A stretch of 64,000 nucleotides of DNA from Astropecten irregularis. Lineage: Eukaryota; Echinodermata; Asteroidea; Paxillosida; Astropectinidae. Shown here piece after piece: positions 53,358-64,000 of this stretch. The position numbers were made by a program, and so were the translations under genes. The stretch lies in assembly GCA_963971285.1 (NCBI GenBank), contig OZ020262.1:4869036-4933035 (forward strand), given 5' to 3'. Below the pieces are notes generated by a model that saw only the letters and a list, made by a program, of their open reading frames with translations, was not told the origin of the DNA and searched no databases. Within the stretch, counting starts at the first letter, position 1. Each line of letters starts with the position of its first letter.

Positions 53358-53575
53358 TACTTGGTGTCAAAACAAAAAAAACGAAACCGAGATTTAAAAA
53401 TGTTTTATCATACTTAAAAATCTTGTTTGAATGATAAACGGTACATTTCTGAAAAGCTTGGTTCCTCATCTTCCATACCATTCATAAGGTACGTACTTCA
53501 CGCATGACTGAATAACGAACATATGAAGCAAGGCTATCAAAAGGTCACATTTCTAGAAAAGATGTTTCCTGACAT
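53358..53575. mobile_element. Tc1/mariner-like fragment, family L, copy 2
   Basis: TTGGTGTCAAAACAAAAAAAACGAAACCGAG followed by CATACTTCACGCAT-like and ATGAAGCAAGGCTATCAAAA words, matching 18118-18365. It lies between the two duplicated PAN-ApeC units. Confidence 0.6.
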
Positions 53576-53849
53576 TATGAATAATAGGTCAGGAAATAGA
53601 TTCCTTCAAAACTCATCCGCAGACCCATCATGACCAAAGATGTACACCAGAGAAGCTTCAAGTCCCTCGGCAGCCACACATAAAATAAGGTGCATGCATT
53701 GCTCGTACGTCTGAGCGTTAGGACGCCACGCCCTCGCATTTAAAGATTGCTTTCTCCAATCGTTGGTGGCATTTTACACGGCTAGCTGGTGACAGACGTT
53801 TGTTGGGTTACGAAAGTAAAATTCATAAACAGTACCTTGTTAATAAAAC

Positions 53850-55355
53850 AAAGTTAAAATATGTTAAGTGTCTTCTCTGTCATTTCAACAAATCACACAC
53901 GGTACAACACGTTATTTTTTTCACATTACGAATTAGTGTATTTTATTGAACCTGCAACGTCAATTTAAGTAAAGTATTACCACAATTATAATACAAGTAT
54001 TTAACTGCTGCAAACTGCTAAAAAAAAATAGATAATTAATTTAGAAAATGCTTGCAGTTATTGAGGGCCTGATGATTCGATTCTAGAAAGTTATTTCACA
54101 AAAATGCTTTTGAGAAAGATTCTGCTAGGATAGAAATGTCAGGCTCTTCTAACTCCAAGGTCAATAATATTTTTATTTTTTTTCGTGCAACATTGAACGA
54201 CTAAATGTATACATGCAAATCATCGTAAGTAATAATGTGCGTTTGTCACAACATCTTCATTAGTAATGTTTTTCTAATAGGTGGATCGTGAACACGCGAC
54301 ATAGCCATATTAGTCGTACAGTCTATGCCACGGAATTTCGGCTCTTGCTTCGTCTCTGTTTTCATACGCTGAAAATATAGGTTGTGGTTTTTCATTGAAG
54401 CTGAAGCTTTGTTGTTCTTTTCAAACCAGAGAATCTACTTCCTAACTGCAGCCAAAAGTCTCCATTTTGTTACCTGTAATTTTGAAATGGATTAACGAAA
54501 TGGAGGCGGAGCCAAAGCCTGAGCCGGAGCCGAGATTTGAGAGACCCTTAAACTCCCATTGCAGCAGCAGCAGCAGCTGCACTGCTCAGTGAGAACGTTG
54601 GTGGCGCTTTGCCAAAAGCACCGTTTGTTCTGCTTGCAAAAAAATGCAAATAATATATTCCAAGTTTAAGGTGCGTTTAGTCCTAAAATTCATGTCAAAC
54701 AAAGTTGTTTAATTTACCATTGAACTTGAGCATTTATTTTAATGTTGGAACTAGTATTAATACTTAAAAGCCAAAACCGTATAGAGAACATTAAGCCAAA
54801 ACCTTACGGAGTATAGTTATTATAAACACACGCAGAATACTATACTGATTACATTGAGTTTGACATCGCATTTTATATCGAAAATGGTACTAAACAATAT
54901 CAACTTATGTGATGAATTGAATTATATTAAAGAATAATTAAGAAGAAGGGAAGGTTGGATAGACACTATATTTCTCTTCTTAAAGTATGGTTCTAAAAAG
55001 AACCTATGAGAAGTAATCTTTTCAGAACCACGCGTCTAGGAAAGAAATGCAACGTGTCTCCTCAAGCCTTCCTTTCTTATGTTACTTCCACCATGAAAAG
55101 CTTCAAATGCTAATTATTATTAAGCAAAACAATTAATAATGGTAATTTATGAATAATGTAGAGTTGTGCAATCGTCTATTGTTTTATTTCATTAATCTGT
55201 TACTTTAACAAAGAAACTTATGTTTCAGTCTTACACAGTAATAAGAACGTGCAAAACGTAATATCTATTTTAAATTTAAAATGACAATTATTAAGAATTA
55301 TATATCTTCTTTAAATGTTGTCTAGTTTTATCTGATTTTTTTTTTTCATTTTAAA
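53850..55355. repeat. 3' flank of gene B: duplicated segment, arm 2
   Basis: Counterpart of 45190-46665. It contains a Penelope-terminus-like word set at 54066-54150 (GAGGGCCTGATGATTCGATT and GAGAAAGATTCTGCTAGGAT), a short CAG run (54560-54578) and a family R fragment at 54370-54540 absent from arm 1. No gene. Confidence 0.7.
54370..54540. mobile_element. Family R fragment, copy 4
   Basis: GAAAATATAGGTTGTGGTTT (inverse of the family interior) followed by GAAATGGAGGCGGAGCC and GAGCCGGAGCC. The far end is missing. Confidence 0.75.
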
Positions 55356-55812
55356 GAGGATGTTCAAACAAACTAGTCGCTTTATTTGTTAGAACTATTA
55401 TCCTTAAATAACTTGAAATAAGAAAAAAATATTTACCTCACACTGAATACAGAAACAGTCTTTTTTGATGATTTTTCTCTTAGATTCTCTACATTTCGTC
55501 AATGGGGGCAGCAGACAAATTTGCGTGATTTCGTGACGTCAGATATGGGAGCCTTTTCTTTTAAACAAAAGGCTCCCATATCGGACGTCACGAAATCACA
55601 CAGATTTGTCTGCTGCCCCCATTGACGAAATTCAGTGAATATGAATTTTCGGGAGCTTGCGGGTTGAGCATGTTGGGAGAAAAATCATCCAAATAGACTC
55701 TCTATCTCCCCTCAGTGTGAGATTTAGTTTTATCTCATTTCAAGTAATTTAAGGACAATACAGTATTTGGAACAAATAAAGCGAGGTTTGTTGAGTGTTT
55801 TTTGTCTTCTTT
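55355..55812. mobile_element. Foldback element, family F, copy 3 (most complete)
   Basis: TTTAAAGAGGATGTTCAAAC ... GTGTTTTTTGTCTTCTTTAA. Both arms are about 200 bp and meet at the central dyad GGGAGCCTTTTC..AAAGGCTCCC. It lies just downstream of gene B. Confidence 0.85.
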
Positions 55813-55852
55813 AAGCTTCATAGCCAGGCAACGCTCGTTAGGCTGGACTGAT

Positions 55853-58277
55853 TTACTTTGGCTCGTAGTAGCAGTAATATATGTAATGGTCGTTCCCACT
55901 CGGTTGGTAGCGAGGGTGACTTCCTACTGGGGCTGTCTGAGGACTGTCGCAGTCCCAGTAGAACCACTCTTTGGTCACCGTCATGCCCTGCACCTGCTGA
56001 CACTCCGTGGTGTAGGGGAACAGGTAGAACGGGCTACCTGTTGGCAGAGCGATCGGCTGGGATGCACAGCCGCTAGTCATGCAGCAGTAGTCGATGCGGG
56101 TGTCCTCGTAGTACATGTACTGCCCCGATGGCACGGTCCCACCGACATAGAATCTATATCTTTTTCTAGTATTCCAGTAGATTGATCCCGATGACATATC
56201 TAAAGATTTGTGGTGCGCAAATAGAAACAATATAAAGAGTGTTCGTAATTCAAACATAAATAAGAATGTTGATGGCATGTACTATTGAAGACTGCGATAA
56301 CTGCGACTTTTATCATTTGAGAGATGAACAAAGAACCACAATGAGCGGATTTTGTTAAATCGTTGGGCGCCGGATCCACCAACAGGTACCTAGCCATTTG
56401 TTGAAATCGTGAACTATAATTACGAGCCAGATTATATTACAGAAGAAAAGGTTACAGTTGGAATCTTATTATGTAACTCTAGTCATCTAGTATGCTGATT
56501 TAGATGCCATATGTATGTGTAGTCAGTAAAATGAAGAAATACTGGAATAATTCATATTCCTTAGTCATTAATGCACAAATCATTATTTATTTAGCATTTT
56601 TAACCGAGGTTTGTGGGAAAAGGGCAAACTTACTTGCTGGGCAGTGGTCTCCATATTTGAAGACGCAGTATTCCCCCTCTGGCCATTCTGTGTCACAGTG
56701 GCCGACAAGATCCACCGTCTTCATGCAAAAGACTTGAAACATGTGTTCAGGATAGTGCCATCCATTAAGATGCAGTCCCTCAGACCATTTGTTCCCATTA
56801 TTGTCGAGCCCCGAATAGTGTTCGCAGTGGCCATTTGACCAGGCGAAACCGTCATCACTCGGGCAGCCAGCCTTGGGCATCGGTAGACCGTAGGTACCCG
56901 ACGGCCAACATGCATCCGCTGGTGGCTTCTACGAAACGAAGAATGACACAACCACAACAGAGTTTAATTTCATTAAACATTTATTGCTTCTGCACTAGTA
57001 AGCAGGAGGTCGTGGGTTCGAATCCCACCTGAACAAGCATGTGATTTTTTTCTCACGTGCTCTCACAAGCACTGAGTATACAGTGCTCATCCACGTCGGT
57101 AAAGGGCAAGCCTCATTTGCATTTCATCTATTTCCGACCAAAATCATTTAATATTCATGATTTATTGCTTCTGTTTTTTGCTTCACAGGAGGCAACCTTC
57201 ACTGGTAGTCTGGTTCCCTGCCCAAAGATTCCCTGACGACTCTTATTAAAATTTCTTAGGTCAGGTATCGGCTACGGTTAAAAATAGACCATGACACAGC
57301 TGTCATGTCTGCGCAGGCGCGGAAGCTAGTTTTAGAGTTCAGCGAGATTCAATTTTAGCATTCATTTTTGCACTTTTGTAAGCACATGCAATTTTATCTG
57401 GACAGAATTAGAGATCAAAGAGTGGGGAAAAACCCTACAACAAATTTCTCAAACGTGCATAATAGGAAACGTGCTCTGTTGTATGTTAACAATATGCATG
57501 CTCTACTTTGGCTAACTGTAGCCGGAATTAAACATATTTAAATGACTTGTCTTTCCCTGACGTACATGACCTCGCGTGACCTGTCGAAAATAGCCAACAG
57601 AACTATCCGAAGTTGGACGAAAACGAGTTCGTAATGTTTCGGATTTGTCCTTAAAAAGTCAAAACTTGACTTTTTACAGTGAATTTAGCAAATACCAGAC
57701 CCTATAATTATTTGACAGACGATAGTCGTGAGCTTTTTGGGTCCGGTAACCAGACTACTTTCATTGGCAGCTAATAAAGAGGCAACCAACTACCCCGCAT
57801 GCAAGACCAAAATCGTGTGAGTACAAAACAATCCGTTTTTTCTCACTCTGCCTCTTCTTCCCAGAGATTGCCTGGAACCGATTGCCTGTTTTTATTTCAA
57901 TATGTTAAAAAAACGTAGAAGATTTATTTTACCTGATCAACGACGTAATAGTTAAGACTCTCGTCGTGATGCAGATCCCCCGGAAACTCTAAATGTCGAG
58001 CGTCGTTCAGCTGACAAATGCCCTTGGTTTTGTCGTGGTTGAAGGATCGACACTTGTCGTTGTCGGCACACAGCTTGGCGCACCTGATGCGGCTCGTGTT
58101 TCCAAACTCCTTGATGGTGTGACCACGGAGGACCATCTTTTTAACGGCGTAAAAATCATCGGCGCGCACGGCAGCTGGGCAATGACCGTCTGCTGACAAG
58201 CCAGAAACCCGAATCACAGTAGCTATGATATACATCGCTACGGTCAGCTTTGGAAATTTCTTTCCAGTTTTCCTCAT
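55853..58277 (-). CDS. Secreted PAN-ApeC protein, gene B (3 exons)
   Basis: Exons 58277-57933, 56928-56634 and 56199-55853 (stop included) total 987 nt, 328 aa. Intron phases and exon 2 length (295 nt) are identical to gene A. I chose the Met at 58277 because it aligns with the gene A start and puts the signal peptide (..LTVAMYIIATVIRVSGLSA) at the N-terminus; an in-frame Met at 58322 would add 15 Arg/Ser-rich residues. The PAN/apple domain (CAKLCADNDKCRSFN, GICQL) is followed by an ApeC domain: CWPSGTYGLPMPKAGCPSDD, the GEYCVFKYGDHCP block, EDTRIDYCCMTSG..QPIALPTGSPFYLFP and the YCYY end. Five residues are inserted relative to gene A just after GSIYWN. The function inferred is the same as for gene A. 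Introns are short (434 bp and 1.0 kb), probably closer to the ancestral size. Confidence 0.88.
56984..57110 (+). repeat. tRNA-derived SINE fragment
   Basis: TGCACTAGTAAGCAGGAGGT then GTGGGTTCGAATCCCAC, a perfectly pairing T arm with a B box, but no D arm or acceptor stem upstream. It continues into unrelated sequence (CACGTGCTCTCACAAGCACTG). This is the 3' half of a tRNA-like unit, of a different type from the SINE-like family above. It lies in gene B intron 1, on the opposite strand. Confidence 0.65.
57206..57758. mobile_element. Terminal-inverted-repeat element in gene B intron 1, family W
   Basis: GTAGTCTGGTTCCCTGCCCA at the left and, on the opposite strand from the right end, GTAGTCTGGTTACCGGACCC. 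Similarity extends about 40 bp inward (..CCCAAA..ACGACT). One copy. Confidence 0.6.
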
Positions 58278-58784
58278 TTTAGATCTTGACCGAGTTCGTG
58301 ATCGTGATCGTGCATCAACCAACGTAGACTGGGTTCGGTATACGTGTGTTACTAGTGTGTACTTCTAGCTTCATCTAGAAGATAGTACAGAGCAGCCGTG
58401 TCAGTTCCCTATAGCCAGGGCCCGATTTGCTGAGTAAGATGCTAGTGATTCTCAATGTCTGGGCTTCACAGAGAATCTGCCACACCTGTGACGATATGCA
58501 CGGAATACCTGGCTTATATATCCCAACTGTATAGTATTTCTATCCCTGCTGTCACTAACTCCAACGAGCATGCGCACTGTTTGACCACGTGCCTTTTCGT
58601 GATAAAAGCCTGACCAATCAAACGAGACCATTTTCAACCTAAAAGAGCGCGGTTTGTCACGCTATCTTCAGACGTACACGTGGCATTGTCTAGTTCCTCT
58701 TATTCCTCATTTTCATTGTAACAGCATGATAACAAAATTAAATTAAGAGATTGAACCAATGGCGGCAAAGATTGCGTGGGCACA
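58278..58784. other. Upstream flank of gene B
   Basis: Contains CACGTG at 58586 and 58677 and an AT-poor stretch; no gene or repeat recognised. Likely holds the gene B promoter. Confidence 0.4.
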
Positions 58785-58893
58785 GAGGGAGACTTTGGAG
58801 AACCGGTGATCAAGTCAACAGCGAACGCGCACGCACACACGCACGCGCAAAACAATGCGAGCTTGCTCACAATTGCGTGGGCGGGCGCCAAAG
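58785..58893. repeat. Foldback element, family A, copy 6 (truncated)
   Basis: GAGGGAGACTTTGGAGAACC and TCAACAGCGAACGCGCACGC represent the left arm. The right arm stops after CAATTGCGTGGGCG. Confidence 0.75.
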
Positions 58894-59381
58894 TATCCAA
58901 TTCAAACTTGCGTGTTGGCATTTCTGGGCATGTTTCTGGGTCTACTTATTGATTAGAAAAAAAAACGATTTTGCTTGGAATAGTCACAAAGAGATTTGGC
59001 CTAATTTCCCTTTTTCCTCATTTTCATTGTAACACCAAAAGCAAATAAACAGAAAATAGTCCAACGAAGGTAATGCCATTTCATAATATCATTGTCACTT
59101 GGAAATTCGGTCAGAAATGTATGAAAGAATTATTGCGTCCTGGACCGCCAATCAAAGCTTTGTCTTCTTTGCATCTGTGTCATTCTGAAAAGCTGGAAAC
59201 TCATTACCGTGACATATGTACATCGGGAGATATTAACGTACAGGGGCTGGTGTTTTTCCCGCTCAAATTGTTGCTCGCTTTTGTGGCAAGTCCTGCCGAT
59301 AATAAGATTATCGCATTGTGAAATGCTGCTGAGTGAAAGACTACGGACTGACGTAGTCACGTTTCAATTCTAGCACAATTG

Positions 59382-59600
59382 TTTACAGTCATTGAAAAGT
59401 GAACAAAGACAAATTGACTGGAGCGGGATTCGAAAAGGCGACCTCCTGAATACCGTACAGGCGCTCTACCAACTGAGCCATCCAGCCCTATGTTGGTGGT
59501 GACCCAATTAGGCAAATTTCTTTGTTCGTTTGGCAGTCAGAAGCCATGAAACCACGTACACACCGCCATACCCCAAGGATCAATTCACCGATACGCGCAG
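59382..59600 (-). repeat. SINE-like element with central tRNA-like unit
   Basis: Full-extent copy on the minus strand: head (GGTATGGCGGTGTGTACGTG, TTTCATGGCTTCTGACTGCC), the CACCACCAACATA word, TGGCTCAGTTGGTAGAGCGC, a damaged B box and the tail TTTGTTCACTTTTCAATG. Confidence 0.8.
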
Positions 59601-59658
59601 CAATGCAGCAACCCGGGAACGGTACATGGGAATCACAGGTGCGGCTACTGTTGACGAT

Positions 59659-60010
59659 GTTAAAGGTTTACTGTAATCAAAACTCAGAATGAAGTTAACT
59701 ACATCTGTATTGTTATAAAACTCAGCCTGTCTATCATTTTTAGTGCTAAAAATATTGTTTACAGAAAAAGGAGGTATTGTAGACCCATAATTTAGCACCC
59801 CACTTTTCGCAAAGAAAAACTTTGCTTACGTCACATGCAGAACGCCACGCAGTATACTGTGGTTCAAGCATATACTACATGTACTTTTGTAGGTGACGTC
59901 ACACGCTATTGGTGCGTGGATCAATTCCAATGGGGACTTTTTAGGGGCGGGGCGTACATGTTCTGATTATTTAACAAAGTAATGGCAAAGTGCGTAAGCC
60001 TATAAAATCG
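59659..60010. mobile_element. TTAA-type short element, family U, copy 2
   Basis: TTAAAGGTTTACTGTAATCA then GTTATAAAACTCAGCCTGTC and CACATGCAGAACGCCACGCA as in 19205-19648. The right end is lost. Confidence 0.8.
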
Positions 60011-60161
60011 GTGTAAATGCTAATTCCTTCTTTTCTTGGAATTACTAGCGCGTGGAATACCAGGTGAATCGGAGGACATGAGAATCTGATGCTGGAAAAG
60101 AGGTTGTTCATTTATTTCAGACAGCTCGGGATGTTTGCTGGAAGGTAGCGGCGAAGACGAA
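60011..60161. other. Short non-coding stretch
   Basis: Nothing recognised. Confidence 0.4.
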
Positions 60162-60549
60162 AAATAAACTGTTTACCACATCAGATATGTGATACAACCA
60201 TGTCTTGGCTATCACCATGTAAAATTTTAGCACAATTGGACTGAAATTGGGGGAAAAAATTAGACTGACTTCCCCAACCTCAAAACCTGATTTTCATATT
60301 TTTGTCAATACACATTATGTGTGTATTGACCACTTATTCTGGAATACTGCAAATTGTTTTTAAACAATACTCTTTCAATTGGTCATATTTTTGACAATTA
60401 TTTTCAGCCCGATTTTGCTTAAATTCTACATGGTGATAGCCAAGACATGGTTGTATCACATATTTGAATCTTGATGTGGTAAACAGTCTAATTTTTATAT
60501 AATTGTTCTCGACAATGTGTTGCGTTTTTTTAGTGGGGACACGCTGTAC
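60162..60549. mobile_element. Mariner-like palindromic element, family M, copy 2
   Basis: ATAAACTGTTTACCACATCA ... TGTTGCGTTTTTTTAGTGGGGACACGCTGTA. The left outer end is missing; the centre matches 23577-24028 (GGTCATATTTTTGACAATT). Confidence 0.75.
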
Positions 60550-61445
60550 ATCAAAACGGTTTGTGGGGAACAATGAAAGCTAGGCCTGGCGCGTTTTACC
60601 AATTATTAGGTCTAACTTCCCCTATTCCGCGTTCTCGTTGTAACACAATGAACAAATTAACATAAATTAGCCCGTAAATGGCAAAGTAGTTTCATACTAT
60701 CATTGTCAGAAATGTATAAATGAATTATTGTTTCCTAGACCGCCAATTCATGCTTTGTTCCTCATTGCATCTGTGTCATTCTGAAAAGCTAGCCACTCAT
60801 TACCGTGACATATTCACGTTGGGAGATATTAAGTTAAAGACTGGTGTTTTTCCCGCTCAAATTGTTGCTCGTTTTCGCGGCAAGTCCTGCCGATAATGAT
60901 ATTGTGGCATTGTAAAATGCTGCTGAGGGAAAGAGTTAGAAAGGACAGATAATTTCGATTCTAACAGGATCGTTTTCAAAAGACGAACAGGCACGTGGGT
61001 CATTGTTTGGTGCACGTACCACTGTTCTTAATTAGCATCATAGCCCTTGACGCCCACGTCGCATTCATTTTAATTAAATGCGAAACTGCCATCTTTGTGT
61101 GAAATACCTAAAAACGCACAAGTGTGTTGCATAGCCTTTAACACTGTCAGCTACCTGCTACAGAGTAACCTCGTGCTCACGTCTAAATAAACTATTGCAT
61201 TTTAATTATTTCATAAATGTGTACTGTTTTATTGCCTTGTTTTTGTTTTTAAATCACTTTGACCCTAATTTGTAAGTCCTGTCGAGGTTTATGACAAAAC
61301 AGATCCCCTTACTCATGAACAAAAAAGCTATATCTTTTCAGCATGTGTTTGTTAACAAGAATTCCAGATAATTCTTCACGGTTTCAGTCAAAGAAAACAG
61401 TGAGCAGTCGACTAACTCCGACGTCATGTTTTTCCCCCGTGCAAT
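60550..61445. other. Non-coding stretch with a local repeat of 59.0-59.3 kb
   Basis: About 60600-60920 repeats 58990-59330 with substitutions (GTCAGAAATGTAT, GCATCTGTGTCATTCTGAAAAGC, TTTTTCCCGCTCAAATTGTTGCTCG, GGCAAGTCCTGCCGATAATRA). This is an imperfect direct duplication. No gene. Confidence 0.65.
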
Positions 61446-62018
61446 AATGGGAGACTTTTGGAGCGGGCTGTCGATAGAGGGCAGCAAACTATCGTTCTCC
61501 TGAAAACTTCTGTACATGCTTTAAGTATGGTGATTGTCCAAAAACATTCCAAAATTGGCAGGAAAAAGCTGGAAACATAAAATTCAGGAAATTTACAATT
61601 AATTTTCAGCTTCACATTGCCGCCAAACCCCAATTTTAATGCCCCAAAACACAAAGTGAGGTGAAATTCTTATGTTTGGCGAGGAATAATGTGCTCAGGT
61701 CTCGCTTGCCAAAGAAAAAAACACAACAGCTGTTTGCCGTCGGCCACCATGATCGTTTGTAATTTGCCCTTTTGATGGCCAATCTACACAGATTCTGCAT
61801 TTCTTTGTTCTTGGGGAACTCATGTCCTCCCTTGCCAACAAAACCGGTCACTGTACAGAATATACCAATCATTTTCAAGGGATTATTTAGTTCGCTGCTT
61901 GTGTTTACGACGAATATTCATGCACAAAAGCAATGGAAACACAATCCACACACTTTTCCCAAGATTGATGAAGCGCGCCCTCTTTAGATAAACAATGGTT
62001 GGTCAAAAGTCTCCCATT
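61446..62018. mobile_element. 573-bp element with family A termini
   Basis: AATGGGAGACTTTTG (61446-61460) and its exact complement (62004-62018) bound a non-palindromic interior with no recognised protein. The ends match the foldback family A ends. Confidence 0.6.
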
Positions 62019-62031
62019 CAGAAACAACATA

Positions 62032-62557
62032 AAGCCGTGTCCCAATTCACTGGCTGCGGTCGTGGCTGCGGCTATTGGCAGCGCGCCCATCTTGTTGCCG
62101 CGTCCCAATTCACTTGCTGCGACCGCGGCTATGGCTGCGACGTCACGAAAATCAAGCCACAAGGGAAGGTGACTTCGTTGTGGCCGGGCCAACTTTATAT
62201 GGCAAGACAAATGCCAAATAATTTGATAAACCTTATTTATCGGAGATAAACACGTTTTTCGCCAAAAAACACTATATTGCGACATGATTAACATTGCTTT
62301 TGGAGAAAAACTCTGTAGTAAACAAAATTTATCTCGATAAAGATTGTTTTTCACCGATAAGCAGTGTTTATCGAATTATTGGGTATTTGGCTTGCCATAA
62401 CCTCAGGTGCGCGTATGGATTCAAATCGCCCCGATGGCGCGTCTACGCGACCGAAGGCGCGTCCCAATTCTACTGGCTGAATCCAGTTCGAAGACGCAGC
62501 TGCAGCCACCGTCGGCCGTAGTCAGCGGCCACAGCCAGTGAATTGGGACACGGCCTT
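62032..62557. mobile_element. Terminal-inverted-repeat element, family H, copy 2
   Basis: AAGCCGTGTCCCAATTCACT ... AGTGAATTGGGACACGGCCTT, 526 bp. The CGTCCCAATTC word recurs inside at about 62101 and 62460, so the element looks compound. Copy 1 is 27762-27898. Confidence 0.8.
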
Positions 62558-62696
62558 ATTTATTGTCTGGGGTTACGGCACACAAGGCGAGACAACTTGC
62601 GGCGTGTATCGTGTTTGACTCTGCGCGACGTGACGCACGACGCGATGGAACGAATGTAACGGGAAGCCACAATGCGACGGAGCCGTCGTGCCATCG

Positions 62697-62844
62697 GGGG
62701 CCGATTTCATAAAACTTACGACGCGTCGCAGAGTTAAGACGCATCCTTTCTCTATGGACTCATCACATCTATGCGACGCGTCACAGCTAGGATGCGTCAC
62801 AAATCGAGTTGCGACGCGTCGCGGAGCTTTATGAAATCGGCCCC
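62697..62844. mobile_element. Foldback element, family I
   Basis: GGGGGCCGATTTCATAAAAC ... AGCTTTATGAAATCGGCCCC. The arms are rich in GACGCGTCGCA dyads; 148 bp. Confidence 0.85.
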
Positions 62845-64000
62845 TGATCGTATCTTGCCGTCGCGTATTAGGAAGTCGCCGCAATTAACGATTGTGACGA
62901 AAATATCATGTTTCCATATAATGCCCCCTATTTTGAGTAGTCCCGGCGAATAAAACGAAACGTTTAAGACATTTGGAGAAAAGAACACGACCCAGTATGC
63001 AGGAAACGTTCGCAAGGAATTACGAAAAATAATAAGTTACCGCTGATAAAAAAAAAACACGATCACGAGTAGTTAGGGTCGCTTTCGAAACCCCGCGATG
63101 TTTTGGCGATGTTTTGCATAATAAATTACGACTGTTGGACTTTGGCATTTTCGACATTAATGTCCTTTGCAAATCGTTGGCGTGCCACGTGACCCCGTCC
63201 CCCTCCCTATATACTGTGTGTTAATGTAACTCCATCTTGACAGTGCTGCCACATGAAAACGATCTTTGTACCCTCTCTGGTTTAGTGGCGGAGTAGTACG
63301 AAACGAAACTCTTAAAATCACCCAGATAGAAATATGCTACCACCTAAATTGAGCAACACAACTCCCAGAATACTTAGAGACATAACCACATCTACACTAA
63401 TCGTTCCCCAGTGCAAAACGTATAGATACATGAAGTCCACCATCCCAGTCTTAGCCAAATTTGTATAATTCATAACAGTTGTGGGTGGATGATATTTTTC
63501 ATTTTGTACAACTTTTATATGCAACCTAATTATATTAATATTTTGTTTTCCTACTTACAATTTATTTTCTACAATTATTCTTATCATTTCAAGTCCTTTA
63601 AACGAATACTGTAAACTAAAAAGTAATAATAATTCATTGTAAATGGTTTTTTTATCAGCAACTCCTTGTGGCTGCCTTCCCTGCATTTAGTTTTAATGAA
63701 TAAACCAGATTAATGATTAAAAACAAATATTACTGTTGTGATCCATTTTGAAACATATATTCTTGTGTTTGCATGTTAACATTTGACCTTGCATGCGAAA
63801 CCGGAACAATTGGGTTGGCAGGTAACGGCCAAAGACTGCTTTCATCACACTCAGCGAGGTCTATACGTCATACACCACAGATAACACCAGGCGGAACCAT
63901 TTTGAATGTGTTTATACTGCCAAGACTGTTTTAACATGTTTGCATATCATATTGGGCGTATCATATTGAAGTGCAACGAGGAAATTCTAACTGTAAAATG
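62845..64000. other. Non-coding stretch, nothing recognised
   Basis: AT-rich, short unassigned ORFs only. No repeat shared with the rest of the window was identified. Confidence 0.45.

Overview
This is a repeat-rich piece of animal nuclear DNA, most likely from an invertebrate deuterostome. The protein set (PAN-ApeC/apextrin-type proteins, an NXPE family protein, a Golgi-type carbohydrate sulfotransferase and a Penelope-like retroelement) fits an echinoderm best, with amphioxus or a hemichordate as alternatives. Genes have canonical GT-AG introns. I see no prokaryotic or organellar features. Species cannot be fixed from the sequence alone.

Four host genes can be supported. (1) A four-exon NXPE-family gene on the + strand (29803-38868, 532 aa). 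Its exon phases join exactly, and it encodes a signal peptide, a neurexophilin-like region and a PC-esterase domain. (2) An intronless carbohydrate sulfotransferase on the - strand (42443-43732, 429 aa), a type II membrane protein with both PAPS-binding motifs. (3, 4) Two tandem paralogues on the - strand (47037-53120 and 55853-58277). Each has three exons with the same intron phases and encodes a secreted PAN/apple domain followed by one ApeC domain. Their 3' flanks are also recognisably duplicated (45.2-46.7 kb against 53.85-55.35 kb), so the locus arose by tandem segmental duplication and the introns were then enlarged separately by element insertions.

The rest is almost entirely transposon-derived. 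A 3.17 kb Penelope-like element (32572-35741) has a 12-bp target duplication, an open reverse-transcriptase frame, a frameshifted GIY-YIG endonuclease and a probable 5' intron. It sits inside an older short element, which itself sits in NXPE intron 2. Remnants of related elements with hammerhead-ribozyme-like cores lie at 21.5-21.9 and 47.4-47.7 kb. I could define about twenty families of short non-autonomous terminal-inverted-repeat or foldback elements, most with two or more copies here; I label them with letters A to W for this window only. Several have readable target duplications (an 8-bp hAT type at 48.3 kb and a 6-bp one in a nested insertion at 46.7 kb). Two families carry expanded hexamer arrays (GAGTCC and GAGCCT types) inside their terminal arms. 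There is also a SINE-like family with a degenerate tRNA unit in its middle.

By region: 0-29.8 kb has no gene I can support and is a mosaic of foldback elements. 29.8-38.9 kb is the NXPE gene with element-filled introns. 39-42.4 kb is repeats. 42.4-43.7 kb is the sulfotransferase. 43.9-46.7 kb is repeats and duplicated flank. 47-58.3 kb holds the PAN-ApeC pair. 58.3-64 kb is repeats with no supported gene. Probable functional links: secretory-pathway glycan sulfation (sulfotransferase), possible carbohydrate-ester chemistry (NXPE), and secreted, possibly microbe- or carbohydrate-binding proteins (PAN-ApeC). No operon-like or regulatory link between them can be shown.
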